DNA of 64,000 nucleotides from AV40 sp963817335 (GCA_963817335.1 CAWFNX010000005.1:1426001-1490000), one strand, 5' to 3'; numbered from the stretch's first letter, positions 51,511 to 60,769 are shown. Notes: generated from the letters alone by a model not told the origin. A program made the numbers and translations.

Positions 51511-52086
51511 ATGAATCTGAAATTCGGCACGTTGTTAATCGGATTGAGTACGCTCCTGCTTACGCAAACCAAGCCGCTCGTCGGGCAACAAATTCCCGCG
51601 AGCGACCTTCCGCCGCCCGGGACTGATACCGGGCTCGAGGGCAAATACGATCCGCAAAATGGAATCGCGCAACTGATCCGCGATAAGAGTAGTGAATCGG
51701 CTGCGTCGAAGATTTTCGAAGATGAACATGTGCTCGTCTTCATGCCGCTGCCGGAGGAAGAGGTGGTCGCCCCAGGCCACGTGCTGGTGGTCCCGAAACG
51801 AATGGGCGCGCGAAATTTGTTGGACCTCAAGCCGGACGAGATGTGTGCCCTGCTCGCTGCGGTTCAAAAAGCGGGGATCGCACAAAAAAAAGGACTGGGA
51901 GCGACCGGTTTCAGAGTGCAGTCAAATAACGGACTCAGCAGCAGCCAAACCGTTTACCATCCGCATTTTCACGTAATACCTTCGTATGGAGGGAAAGCGC
52001 CCGGAACTCCCGCGCCGAGAAGGAAGCTTTCGGACGCGGAGTACAAAGACGTCGCAGCAAAGCTGCGTGCGGCTTGGCCGAAATAG
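51511..52086 (+). CDS. Exported HIT-family protein
   Basis: 191 residues. The core is a HIT domain: IFEDEHVLVFMPL, GHVLVVPKRMGARNLLDL and the active-site triad HPHFHVIP. HIT proteins are nucleotidyl hydrolases or transferases acting on adenylated or phosphorylated nucleotides, normally in the cytosol. Here a hydrophobic N-terminal segment (FGTLLIGLSTLLLTQTKPLVG) resembles a signal peptide, so the protein may be exported, which is unusual. Alternative start codons that would drop the segment are not obvious. Both flanks are repeats. Confidence 0.85.
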   Translation: MNLKFGTLLIGLSTLLLTQTKPLVGQQIPASDLPPPGTDTGLEGKYDPQNGIAQLIRDKSSESAASKIFEDEHVLVFMPLPEEEVVAPGHVLVVPKRMGARNLLDLKPDEMCALLAAVQKAGIAQKKGLGATGFRVQSNNGLSSSQTVYHPHFHVIPSYGGKAPGTPAPRRKLSDAEYKDVAAKLRAAWPK

Positions 52087-52088
52087 AT

Positions 52089-52216
52089 GTTGAGGCGTTG
52101 AGTTGTTGAGAAGTTGAGCGGTTGAGGCGTTGAGGAGACGAAAGCAAAAAGCTGACAGCGGAAAGCTGAAACGCTGAAGAGGAAGTTGAGCCGTTGAGCG
52201 CGTTGAGGCGTTGAGA
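52089..52216. repeat. (GTTGAGNN)n arrays after the HIT gene
   Basis: 52089-52136 is exactly six octamers with the last two bases GC, TT, AA, CG, GC, GA; a second short group is at 52185-52216. Between them lies AAGCTGACAGCGGAAAGCTG-type text that also recurs at 60-62 kb. Confidence 0.8.
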
Positions 52217-52307
52217 GAAGCAGGGGTCGAACGCGTTATTTGTTATCCGTTCGTCGTTAATCGTAAGCCAAAACTCACCGCGAGTTGCGATCTCTTAGTG
52301 AGCATTT

Positions 52308-52559
52308 ATGACTGCCGGTTTGATCTTCGCTGCGTCGGAGCAGCTCTTACCGATTCGAATCTTGGCCAGCGTTGCTTTGGCGGCGGTGATTTTTTCGTTT
52401 ATCTACGTGGCGCGACATCTGAAGCGGATTGAGCGCACGATTCAGAGCGACAAACTCGTCCCTGTAGAGCGCGGCCCGCGCAATAATCTCGTGCTGATGA
52501 TCTGCGTGATTCCGATCATCGTCGTCAGCGTTTTGTTGTTCCTGATCATCGAAACCTAG
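52308..52559 (+). CDS. Small membrane protein of unknown function
   Basis: 83 residues with two hydrophobic helices (LPIRILASVALAAVIFSFIYVA; NNLVLMICVIPIIVVSVLLFLI) joined by a basic/acidic loop (RHLKRIERTIQSDKLVPVE). The topology would put both ends on one side. No family recognised. Repeats flank it on both sides. Coding nature is inferred from hydrophobic pattern and codon choice. Confidence 0.55.
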   Translation: MTAGLIFAASEQLLPIRILASVALAAVIFSFIYVARHLKRIERTIQSDKLVPVERGPRNNLVLMICVIPIIVVSVLLFLIIET

Positions 52560-52581
52560 TGAAAAACAACGGGGCGAGCGG

Positions 52582-52895
52582 GTTGAGACGTTGAGTTGTT
52601 GAGACGTTGAGTTGTTGAGCGGTTGAGTTGTTGAGCGGTTGAAGCAGTGACGAGAAAAAGGCATGGGGTCGTATCTCAAGATTCAAGATTCAGCTGCTGA
52701 AAGCAGCGTTGAGGTGTTGAGAAGTTGAGCGGTTGAGACGAGGGCGCAGGGAAAAAGGCGGTGGGGTCGTATCTAAAGATTACGCTCCCGCTAGTGCATC
52801 AATCGGAAGTTGAGGTGTTGAGCGGTTGAGATGTTGAGGGGAAAGGGCAACGGGGTCATATCTAAAGATTACGCTCCCGCTAGTGCATCAATAAT
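52582..52895. repeat. Repeat-dense region with octamer arrays and GGGGTCGTATCT units
   Basis: 52582-52645 is eight octamers of (GTTGAGNN); 52708-52739 and 52809-52840 are four each. Interleaved are GGGGTCGTATCTCAAGATTC (about 52665) and GGGGTCGTATCTAAAGATTA with the continuation CGCTCCCGCTAGTGCATCAA (52763 and, with one base changed, 52852). The gap from 52560 to 53120 holds no gene. Confidence 0.8.
52763..52870 (+). repeat. Left 108-bp direct repeat flanking the cytochrome genes
   Basis: Equal in length to 55984-56091 with about four mismatches, in the same orientation. It comprises GGGGTCGTATCT..., TAGTGCATCAATCGG, a four-unit GTTGAG array and GGGTCATATCTAAAGATT. Confidence 0.85.
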
Positions 52896-53055
52896 GTTCC
52901 CTGGATGTAGATTGCCGAAATTCCCAATTTCGGTGCACGGCCTCCCGCCCAAGCATGTTCCCCGTCCAGCCGTAAAGCTGGCTCCCAGCCAACGCTGCAG
53001 AGCGGCATGATTCAACATTTAGCGAGTCAGTGATTGAGCGATTGATTGAGCGATT

Positions 53056-53078
53056 GCAGGCGAGACGCCCGCCACTAC
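53056..53078. repeat. Single GTAG-footed palindrome
   Basis: GCAGGCG-AGA-CGCCCGC followed by CTAC (53075-53078); reverse complement begins GTAGTGGCGGGCGTC. Same palindrome as at 36751. Confidence 0.65.
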
Positions 53079-53120
53079 AGAAGTGATCCGCCCCTGTTGA
53101 CATTACGGCCGCCGCTGAAG

Positions 53121-53663
53121 CTACGACGTGACGAGTGCGGGGAACCTCAGGGCAAAATGGATTCTGAGCTTCTTCTTGCCCCAGTAAATAATCCCGAGAT
53201 AAACACCCGGCCCGACTCGGCGGATTTCGTCTCGAACCGAATGGGCGACAAGCGAGGTCTTGGAATAGTCGAGCACAATACATTCTTTTTGATCCAGCCA
53301 GCTCCTGTCTTTGTAAACTTTCGCCACGATCGCCTTGTGACCGAGCGGTAGGATCTTGTTACGCAATTCGCCTTTCGCGGCGTCGAACACCTTGCCCTTC
53401 CAGACAAATCCACGAACAAACCTAGCGAGATCGCCTGAGATCGGAGAGCCTGGTTTGATGATTGCTGTCCCTTGGCCCTCGCCGTTGGGAATATTGCCGG
53501 CGCGACTCTTGCGAAACAGTTCATCGAGTTGTTCGTCAGACATCTTTAGAAACGGGCTCGAGTCCTTGATAGTGGTTCTAGGACTGGCGCATGAGGCCAA
53601 TAGGCAAAGCATCAGAACCAGGAACCTGACGGGGTCTTTGGCGGTCGCTATCAGGACAGGCAT
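53121..53663 (-). CDS. Lipoprotein partner of a cytochrome c
   Basis: 180 residues. The N-terminal hydrophobic region FLVLMLCLLASCAS has a lipobox (LLASC). The mature part includes DEQLDELFRKSRAGNIPNGE, RFVRGFVWKGKVFDAAKGEL and ECIVLDYSKTSLVAHSVRDEIR, ending in basic residues. The design looks like a compact beta-rich domain; I cannot name the family. It lies 31 bp after the di-heme cytochrome on the same strand, so it is probably a partner in the same periplasmic reaction. Confidence 0.72.
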   Translation of the reverse strand: MPVLIATAKDPVRFLVLMLCLLASCASPRTTIKDSSPFLKMSDEQLDELFRKSRAGNIPNGEGQGTAIIKPGSPISGDLARFVRGFVWKGKVFDAAKGELRNKILPLGHKAIVAKVYKDRSWLDQKECIVLDYSKTSLVAHSVRDEIRRVGPGVYLGIIYWGKKKLRIHFALRFPALVTS

Positions 53664-53694
53664 TATTGTTGAGCGCTCGGCTCAGAGGGAGGGG

Positions 53695-55836
53695 TTAGAA
53701 CGTTTTCAGATACTCGATCAACGCGTGCTTGTCGGCGTCGGCCAAGTCAGTTCCGAAATAATGACCTTCGTCTTCAACAAAATCCGGACACTTATTCGCC
53801 GCGATCAGTTCCGGAACCATTTTGAGCAGTTCCGCTGTGGCCGCATCGGGAGGAAGACTTGATGCCTTAATTCTGAGTAGCGCCTCGTCCACTTTGGCAA
53901 GCCTGAGCAGTTGTTTTGCGTTTGGTTCGAGGTTAGCAATCAAATTGATTGGAGTCCGTTTCGGAATCGGGCCAATCTTGAGATAGCCATCGCTGTCGGC
54001 AAATCTCCAGAGCGGTTTGGGAACGAATTCTTTAGGCAGGTATAGTGAGCATTCATCTTGCGTCCGCCAAATCGAGGCTTTGGCCAGACGTTTGCTTGGC
54101 CAGAGCAGTTTTTCCGCTGCATCACTGAACGCTTCGAGACGGCCTGCCACGGAAGGGTCGCCCGTGAACTTTCCGAGGGCGTTATTGTGGAGAAATGGCG
54201 CCGAGCTCCACAAACTCACCAACGATGGGACGCGATAGTACCCAGGTCCAGTGTTCTTGTCCCTCGGGTTAAAGTGGATCGGATGCGCTTCATCGAAAGG
54301 ATTGTAAAAATCCATTTCGTCCAGGGGCGTGATGTTCTTGTAGGTTTGAGACGAAAAATTATCCCAGACGTGTCCAGATTTGGCGTTCGTCGCGAAAGCC
54401 CGCGCTGAGTTGGTCTTGATCTCTGTTACTGGATAACGCCGTTCGTTAGAAAGAAAATTGTCTTCTAAGAAATCCGGCTTGATTACCTCCGCGCGAAACC
54501 ACGCTTTGGCTTGACCGGATTGCGGATCGATCCCGGCCGGCGGTTGTTTGCTCGAGTGACAGCCGGCGCAACTTTCGGCGAATACTTGTTTGCCGCGTGT
54601 CATGACCGTTTCATCCTGTGTGATGTACTCGCTACCTCCCGGAGCATCCGCAAGGTGCAACGGCTTCAACTTGCGGAAAAAAGCCCCGATGTTGGCGAGT
54701 CGTTCTTCAGTCGCGAGCCAAGAAACTGAATGCTCGCGTGCATACGAGATCTCGAACGGTTTCTGAGGGAACAGACCGATCAGCCGGTTATGGCGGGTTA
54801 GCCAATATTCGGAAAACATGCCGATATTTACGTAAACGCGGAGCATTGCTCCGGGGAGGCCTATCGAGTCGGCGCCGTCTTTGAGAATGTGCGCAACTCG
54901 CATTTCCTCTTTCATATCGGGCAAGGCAAGGCTGGCGCTACCCATCTTTTCCGGCCTTGCGATCCGTTCTCGCTCGGCGAGGAGAAAGATCGCGTTGATC
55001 GCACTCGGATTGTTAATGTGATCGGTCGCAATGCGCGATGTGTCCGAGGTCCCTGGCGGCTGGGCGTTGAGTTGTTCGTAAATGAAGCCGCCCTTTGTGA
55101 GGTGGCAGGCGAAGACTTTGCCCTCACGGAGGTACTGGTTGCCAATTGCTGAGGCGAGATCTTCCCAACGCGGATTTTCTGGATCCGCTGGCGGATGCAC
55201 GGGGTTGTGGGAGATGTGACACGCACCGCACGCAACGCCGACGCGGTACGGGCGCACCAGTTTGTTGTTGTTGTAATAGTGCTCGTCTTCCATGAAACGC
55301 TTGCCGTCCCACTTGGTGCGCGCTTTTTCGTCGAAATCGGGATTCGGAAAGAGCCGAAAACCGAGGACCCCGGAAGGTTTGCCGTAAATTCTCTCATCAA
55401 TGCCAGGAGGCTCGGGCCCCATCTGTTCATCCAGGCACAAACCGAATTTGTCCGGCTTGGACGGATCGCGCGCGCGAAAGCCGGGTTGGTTTATGAGTCC
55501 CAACATCTTGAAGCGCTCGCCTCGGGGGTATTTGCGGTTGTCGAGAGTCTTCAAGAGGTCCATTGATCCGTAGCTATCCATTGCCACGCGATTCCAAAAA
55601 TGATCGTTTCCTGCGCTCCATAAATTCCAAGCATTGCGGCCCATAATCTCTTCTTGCGAAAGTTCGATGCCACCATCCATCGGCTTGAACACATCTGCTG
55701 TAATCTGTGGGAAGTCGGTCGTCGTTAGGCCGGCGGCTTTCGCTTCATCAACCGGCGCATTTTTATTGCAGCCGGGGACAACGAAAGAGAAGGCGAGCGC
55801 GCAGCTTGCGACCGTCGCGATGCGGAGACTTTTCAT
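53695..55836 (-). CDS. Lipid-anchored di-heme cytochrome c
   Basis: 713 residues from the ATG at 55836. Signal with lipobox (LAFSFVVPGCNKN). Two heme-binding motifs, CGACH in RVGVACGACHISHNP and CAGCH in FAESCAGCHSSKQPP, the second in a typical c-type cytochrome peroxidase-like C-terminal half (PSLVSLWSSAPFLHNNALGKF). A start 15 residues further upstream is possible. Probably a periplasmic electron-transfer enzyme; the substrate is unknown. Together with the lipoprotein it is enclosed by direct repeats. Confidence 0.85.
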   Translation of the reverse strand: MKSLRIATVASCALAFSFVVPGCNKNAPVDEAKAAGLTTTDFPQITADVFKPMDGGIELSQEEIMGRNAWNLWSAGNDHFWNRVAMDSYGSMDLLKTLDNRKYPRGERFKMLGLINQPGFRARDPSKPDKFGLCLDEQMGPEPPGIDERIYGKPSGVLGFRLFPNPDFDEKARTKWDGKRFMEDEHYYNNNKLVRPYRVGVACGACHISHNPVHPPADPENPRWEDLASAIGNQYLREGKVFACHLTKGGFIYEQLNAQPPGTSDTSRIATDHINNPSAINAIFLLAERERIARPEKMGSASLALPDMKEEMRVAHILKDGADSIGLPGAMLRVYVNIGMFSEYWLTRHNRLIGLFPQKPFEISYAREHSVSWLATEERLANIGAFFRKLKPLHLADAPGGSEYITQDETVMTRGKQVFAESCAGCHSSKQPPAGIDPQSGQAKAWFRAEVIKPDFLEDNFLSNERRYPVTEIKTNSARAFATNAKSGHVWDNFSSQTYKNITPLDEMDFYNPFDEAHPIHFNPRDKNTGPGYYRVPSLVSLWSSAPFLHNNALGKFTGDPSVAGRLEAFSDAAEKLLWPSKRLAKASIWRTQDECSLYLPKEFVPKPLWRFADSDGYLKIGPIPKRTPINLIANLEPNAKQLLRLAKVDEALLRIKASSLPPDAATAELLKMVPELIAANKCPDFVEDEGHYFGTDLADADKHALIEYLKTF

Positions 55837-55983
55837 TGATCTTTTGCCTCTGACGGGCCTGAAGAACTCAACCTGGTTCACACATACTTGCGCCAGCTCT
55901 GAGCAGCTCTACCACCTGGGGCGGGGAAGAGCAATAATAAGGGACACATTCTTATTCTTGTCAGGTCCTCCCATAGGGGAATT

Positions 55984-56091
55984 GGGGTCGTATCTCAAGA
56001 TTACGTTCCCGTTAGTGCATCAATCGGAAGTTGAGGTGTTGAGCGGTTGAGATGTTGAGGGGAAAGGGCAACAGGGTCATATCTAAAGATT
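55984..56091 (+). repeat. Right 108-bp direct repeat flanking the cytochrome genes
   Basis: Same 108-bp unit as 52763-52870, same orientation. The 56030-56061 part is four octamers of (GTTGAGNN). The gap from 55837 to 56181 holds no gene. Confidence 0.85.
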
Positions 56092-56181
56092 CAAGATTCT
56101 CCTATTGAAACGCTGAAAACTGAAATGCTGAAAATCCCTAAAATTTCCTGAATCCAAAGCGCGCCTCCGTTGCATCTCACC

Positions 56182-58638
56182 ATGCAGAACCTCGCGCGCC
56201 TTATGGAAACACTTCTGCAGGATATCCGGTTCGGTTTTCGCCAACTCATGAAAAAACCCGGCTTTGCCGCGCTGGCCATCATTTCCATGGCGCTCGGCAT
56301 CGGGGCGAACACTTCGATCTTCAGTTTAATCGACACGGCTTTACTGCGGCCGCTCGCAGTAAAGGAGCCTTCGCAGTTGGTCGAGCTTTACGGCACGCTG
56401 CACAACGGCGCAGATTGGTCGCTCCAATCGTATCCGAATTATAGAGACTACCGCGACCGGAACACCGTCTTCTCTGGTTTGTTTGTTTATCGCGTCACTG
56501 TCGCCAGTCTCACGGTCAACAATTCCAGTCAGCGGGTATGGGGATATCTCGTTTCCGGAAATTACTTCGATGTTCTCGGGGTGAAACCGATGCTCGGCCG
56601 CGCGTTTTTGCCCGAAGAAGATGAGACTCCCGATGCTCATCCGGTGGCGGTGATTAGTTACAATTGCTGGCAGCGGCGCTTCGGCGGCGATCAGGCGATC
56701 GTGGGCAAGACAGTTGAGTTTAACAGCCGCGCATTCACGATCATCGGCGTCGCGCCAAAAGGATTTATCGGCACCGAAGTCGCCTACGATCCGGAGATGT
56801 TTGTTCCGGTAACGATGGCGAAGGCGATCGAACCCGGAAGCAGATGGCTCGACCGACGCGACTCGACCAATCTCTTCACGGTCGGCCGTTTGAAGCCTGG
56901 CGTATCGTTCGCGCAGGCAAAGGCGGAATTGGAGACTTTGACCGCGCAATTGGCAAAAGACTATCAGGAGAACGTCGGCCGCGGCATCCGACTCGGTAGA
57001 CCGGGATTGTTCATTCCCGATATTGCGAATTCTGTTTTCGCCTTTACTGGAGTGCTCGCGGCGGTGGGTGCGCTCGTGATTTTGCTAGCGTGTGTGAATC
57101 TGGCCAGTCTGCTTCTCGCGCGAGCGACGGAACGGCGAAGAGAAATTGCGGTGCGGCTCGCGGTCGGCGCCAGCCGGCAACGACTCGTTAGGCAATTGCT
57201 GACGGAGAGCCTTCTGATTTCACTCAGCGGTGGCGCGGCCGGCATTTTCCTCGCGGCGGCGATCAATAACGCAGTGCGTGGCATTCGTCTGCCGAGCGAT
57301 GTCACTTTGCTGTTCGATCTGCGAACGGACTGGCGCGTGCTTACGTTCGCCCTCCTGCTTTCGATCGCGACGGGAATTCTTTTCAGCCTGATTCCGGCGC
57401 TGCAATCATCGAAGCCGCAGCTTGTCCCGGCATTGAAAGACGAATCATCGATGGCTGGCTTCCATCGGTCGCGTTTGCGTAACTTCCTCGTTGTCGTGCA
57501 AGTGAGCCTCTCGTTAATTTTGCTCATCAGCGCCGGCCTCATTGTGCGCAGCCTGCAAGCCGCTCAAAAGATGCGGCCCGGTTTTAATCCAGAGAATGCC
57601 GTCGCGATTTCGTTCGACGTCAGCTTGCAAGGCTATAATGAGGAACGGGGCCGCGCGTTTCAGAAACAGGTGCTCGAGCGCGCGCAGGCGTTGCCGCAAA
57701 TCGAAGGCGCGGCGCTAACTGATTACCTGCCGCTCGGTCTGAACTACAACGACAGCACGGTTTATATAGAAGGGACTGAGTTCAAAGGCCGCAGCACGTT
57801 GCCGATTGTGATCCCGATCGAGAGCAGCCCCGGTTATTTCGATGTAATGGGCATTCCACTGCGTGGCCGCGATTTTCGTGACGACGAAAATAAAAAGGAA
57901 AGCCGCTTCGCGATCGTGAACGAGACGTTCGCGAAAAAATTCTTCAACGGGCAGGACGCGATCGGCCGGCGGTTCAACTTTCGCGGCCCTGAAAACCCGT
58001 TCTACGAAATTGTCGGTGTCGTCCCTGACGGAAAATACAACTCGTTAGGCGAGGATCCCAAGCCAGCGGTCTACACGCCGCTCTATCAGGATTACAGTGG
58101 AACAGTTACGCTCATTGCCCGGACCCAAGGCGATCCGCGGCACCTACTCGCCGCGCTGCGCGGGGTAGTGCAAGAGCTCGATCCGACGATCTCCGTTTAC
58201 GCCTCGAAGACGCTTCAGGAACACCTGGGAACATCACTTTTCCCTGCGCGGATGGCCGCAATCGCGCTCGGTAGTTTTGGCGTGCTCGCTCTGATTCTGG
58301 CGGCCGTCGGGATTTACGGTGTGATGTCGCACGTGGTTGCGGGACGGACGCGCGAGATTGGACTGCGAATGGCGCTCGGCGCGCAGCTTTCCGACGTGCA
58401 GAAGCTCATTTTGAAACAAGGCATGATTCTGGCCGCGATCGGATCCTTAAGCGGACTGCTGATCGCTTTCGGCGGCGCGCGCCTGATGAAGAGCTTGCTC
58501 TACGGCGTCAGCGCTTCCGATCCGATCACCTTCACGTGCGTCGCGCTAGCATTATTGAGCATCGCACTTCTCGCTTGCTGGATCCCGGCGCGCAGAGCCA
58601 GTCGCGTTGAGCCGATGATTGCCCTCCGCGCGGAGTGA
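56182..58638 (+). CDS. ADOP/MacB-type ABC permease
   Basis: About 818 residues. TM1 (FAALAIISMALGIGANTSIFS) after RFGFRQLMKK, a MacB-type periplasmic domain (GYLVSGNYFDVLGVKPMLGRAF), an FtsX block with ARATERRREIAVRLAVGASR, a second half repeating TM and periplasmic parts, and the second FtsX motif GRTREIGLRMALGAQLSD. This duplicated-permease layout without its own ATPase is the acidobacterial orphan permease (ADOP) type. It probably drives efflux or signalling with an ATPase coded elsewhere. The start was set to the ATG at 56182; METLLQDIRFG at 56203 is an alternative. Confidence 0.88.
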   Translation: MQNLARLMETLLQDIRFGFRQLMKKPGFAALAIISMALGIGANTSIFSLIDTALLRPLAVKEPSQLVELYGTLHNGADWSLQSYPNYRDYRDRNTVFSGLFVYRVTVASLTVNNSSQRVWGYLVSGNYFDVLGVKPMLGRAFLPEEDETPDAHPVAVISYNCWQRRFGGDQAIVGKTVEFNSRAFTIIGVAPKGFIGTEVAYDPEMFVPVTMAKAIEPGSRWLDRRDSTNLFTVGRLKPGVSFAQAKAELETLTAQLAKDYQENVGRGIRLGRPGLFIPDIANSVFAFTGVLAAVGALVILLACVNLASLLLARATERRREIAVRLAVGASRQRLVRQLLTESLLISLSGGAAGIFLAAAINNAVRGIRLPSDVTLLFDLRTDWRVLTFALLLSIATGILFSLIPALQSSKPQLVPALKDESSMAGFHRSRLRNFLVVVQVSLSLILLISAGLIVRSLQAAQKMRPGFNPENAVAISFDVSLQGYNEERGRAFQKQVLERAQALPQIEGAALTDYLPLGLNYNDSTVYIEGTEFKGRSTLPIVIPIESSPGYFDVMGIPLRGRDFRDDENKKESRFAIVNETFAKKFFNGQDAIGRRFNFRGPENPFYEIVGVVPDGKYNSLGEDPKPAVYTPLYQDYSGTVTLIARTQGDPRHLLAALRGVVQELDPTISVYASKTLQEHLGTSLFPARMAAIALGSFGVLALILAAVGIYGVMSHVVAGRTREIGLRMALGAQLSDVQKLILKQGMILAAIGSLSGLLIAFGGARLMKSLLYGVSASDPITFTCVALALLSIALLACWIPARRASRVEPMIALRAE

Positions 58639-58715
58639 TTGGGAAGTGACCAGCACAGTTGAGGGGAAAGGCATCGGAGTCGTATCTAAACGATGTTGCC
58701 GCCGGATCTTCGGCA

Positions 58716-58908
58716 TTACTTTTTCGCGCCGTAAAAGCCGTGGACGATGGTTTCGCGGATTCGTGCCGCTTCAACCGCGTCATCTGTCTCGGTCATGCGC
58801 GCCGCCAGCTTCGACAGTTCCTGGCCGCTAAGTTGGCGTTCAGCGTCGAGCTTGTACGCAAATCGGATCCAGGCGCTTGATTTCCTCGATGATTTGCTGC
58901 GCGGTCAT
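58716..58908 (-). pseudogene. Small gene with a frameshift
   Basis: Begins MTAQQIIEEIKRLDP at 58908 and, after a one-base shift near 58855, continues KLDAERQLSGQELSKLAARM and AARIRETIVHGFYGAKK to TAA at 58716. 193 nt is one base over 64 codons. The acidic helix-turn start and short length resemble antitoxin-type or addiction-module proteins, but this is only a guess. Lies between the permease and methyltransferase genes. Confidence 0.5.
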
Positions 58909-59048
58909 GTCTTTAATAGTACCTGCGACTGCGTCGGTCTATCAAAGAGGCCCTTCGCCCGTCAGACCTTCGCGCAATCATTTCCTATTCTGAGATGGGT
59001 TCTAAAAGCGCAGGAAATGCAGCATTTTCCTCTGTGCCAACTTTCTGA

Positions 59049-59864
59049 TCATCGCGGTACGGCGACCACGTGCGCCTGGATTTTGCCGTCCACTTCGCCC
59101 GGGCCGAAGCGGGCGGCGATCGCGTGGGCAGCGAGATCGGTTGCTTCGGCGAGGCGCGATGCATCACGCGCTTCGATTTCACCGCGCAGCGGCGTTCCCT
59201 GACAGTAGGCGACCGCCGGCACGCGAGGCGACTCTGCGCGGCTGCGCATCGCAAGCGTCGAGATTATCGGTTGTTCTTTGAAGCCGGCGGCGGCGAGGTC
59301 GGCCACGATATCTTGCAGTTGGTGATAGCCGTGCGGAGTCCGGGCCAGGAAACGCGGCGGATCTTGCGGGAACATGTCGGCGAGTGTTTGCGTCACGACA
59401 TCGGCGAATTCGTTTTCCTCGATGCGGTCCCATACGTTGAACAGGAATGCCCCGCCATGGCGCAGCACACGCCGCACTTCTGAGAATGCTGCCGGCTTCT
59501 GCGGAAAAAACATGGCGCCGAACTGGCAGACGACGATGTCGAACATTCCATCGCCGAAAGGCAACTGCATCGCATCCGCCTGGCGCCATTCGACCGCGCG
59601 CGCCGTGCCAGCAGCGGCAGCTTGCGCCAGCATCGGCTCGTTCAAGTCGGTGGCGGTGATCCGCGCTTCGGGCGCGAGCCTCTTCGCCAGCTCGCGAGTC
59701 ACCACGCCTGTGCCAGCTGCAATCTCGAGCACCGCCGACGGCTGGCGTTGAGCGACTCGACCCGCCATGTCCGCCGCATACGGCTGGAAAATCAATGGCA
59801 CCAAATACTGTTCGTAAAGCTGCGGAATCGATCCGCTGAATAGCTTGTCAGTGTCGTCGGGCAT
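59049..59864 (-). CDS. Class I SAM-dependent methyltransferase
   Basis: 271 residues. Motif I VLEIAAGTGVVTRELAKRL, motif II TATDLNEPMLAQA, then WRQADAMQLPFGDGMFDIVV and RVLRHGGAFLFNVWDRIE, typical of UbiE/Methyltransf_11-type enzymes. The C-terminal part (LADMFPQDPPRFLARTPHGY) gives it about 270 residues. The acceptor substrate is unknown. It lies 141 bp from a frameshifted small gene and next to a displaced MFS 3' fragment. Confidence 0.88.
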   Translation of the reverse strand: MPDDTDKLFSGSIPQLYEQYLVPLIFQPYAADMAGRVAQRQPSAVLEIAAGTGVVTRELAKRLAPEARITATDLNEPMLAQAAAAGTARAVEWRQADAMQLPFGDGMFDIVVCQFGAMFFPQKPAAFSEVRRVLRHGGAFLFNVWDRIEENEFADVVTQTLADMFPQDPPRFLARTPHGYHQLQDIVADLAAAGFKEQPIISTLAMRSRAESPRVPAVAYCQGTPLRGEIEARDASRLAEATDLAAHAIAARFGPGEVDGKIQAHVVAVPR

Positions 59865-59880
59865 AACGCTTACGGTTACT

Positions 59881-59993
59881 TCACATCAACCTGGTGTGCA
59901 TCGTGGAACTATGCGCGGGCAGCGCGAGCACACACGCAGATGTTCCGGCGCTCACTGCAATCATCAACAGCAAGCCTACATTTAGGAGGTTGA
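59881..59993 (-). pseudogene. Displaced 3' end fragment of the MFS exporter gene
   Basis: Reverse strand reads VGLLLMIAVSAGTSACVLAL followed by PAHS, closely matching the C-terminal residues of the MFS gene at 63.1 kb (LGLLLMIAVSAGTFACVLAL). It ends at a junction CTACATTTAGGAGGTTGAGG where a GTTGAG repeat begins. No start; a pure fragment. Confidence 0.75.
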
Positions 59994-60232
59994 GGGTTGA
60001 TTGTTGAGAGGAAAAGGCGATGGGGTCGTGTCTCAAGATTCAAGATTTCGAGAAGTTGAGATGTTGAACAGTTGAGAGGTTGAACAGAAAGACTGACAAC
60101 TAAAAGCGGAAACGCTGAATGCTGAAGTGATTCGTTGAATCGTTAAATCGAAGACGCGGGGTCGTATCTAAACATTCAACATTTACGAAGTGATGAGTGA
60201 CCCGCCATGGCGGGCACGACGTGTGCCGTGGC
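59994..60232. repeat. GTTGAG, GGGGTCGTGTCT and AAACGCTGAA repeat mixture
   Basis: Holds GTTGAG units (about 60050-60090), GGGGTCGTGTCTCAAGATTC (about 60020), GGGGTCGTATCTAAACATTC (about 60159), GCGGAAACGCTGAATGCTGA text and a palindrome CCCGCCATGGCGGG at 60199-60212. No gene. Confidence 0.7.
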
Positions 60233-60769
60233 CTATCCGCCCATGGGGGTCAGGTTGTAGCAGCGCGCCAGGTCGTTGATACCCGCGCGCAAAGGAGTCC
60301 AGTAGCGTCCGGCCTGCGTGCCATTGTTCCCCTTTGTCATCGTTTGATTGACGCGGCGCGCGCTATCCAGGACCTGCTCCATTTGTACTTTGGTCTCCAG
60401 ATAATTCGCCGTTGCATCGAATTTGCGCCGCAGACGGTTGGTGGTGCGATTCAGATCGTCCATGGCGTTCTGGAGATCGTCTTTGGTTCCGCTGGCTTGT
60501 TCCTTCCGGGCCGCTTTATTCTCGGGGTTTGCATTCTGTCCGCGTCTTCCTGATCCGCCGCTCTTCGCCGATCCGGCCTGATCCTGGGCGTTTTCGCCGC
60601 GGTTGTTGAGATACTTCTCGAATTCATCCACTCCGTTTTCCACTTTGCGGATGCGGTCGCCCACCTGAGCTTTTGAAAATGGACTTGTCTCGGCAAACGC
60701 TAGAGTGAAAAGGCTGACAGCGGAAAAGATCGCTGTGGCACAAAGTAAAGTTTTTGTTCTTAGACGCAT
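60233..60769 (-). CDS. Exported protein of unknown function
   Basis: 178 residues with a signal peptide (TLLCATAIFSAVSLFTLAFA). The mature part is charged and helical: VGDRIRKVENGVDEFEKYLN, a Gly/Ser/Asn-rich low-complexity middle (SGGSGRRGQNANPENKAA), then AMDDLNRTTNRLRRKFDATA and NYLETKVQMEQVLDSARRVN. Probably periplasmic coiled-coil. No family recognised. Its stop region overlaps repeat sequences (GGCGG...). Confidence 0.65.
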   Translation of the reverse strand: MRLRTKTLLCATAIFSAVSLFTLAFAETSPFSKAQVGDRIRKVENGVDEFEKYLNNRGENAQDQAGSAKSGGSGRRGQNANPENKAARKEQASGTKDDLQNAMDDLNRTTNRLRRKFDATANYLETKVQMEQVLDSARRVNQTMTKGNNGTQAGRYWTPLRAGINDLARCYNLTPMGG

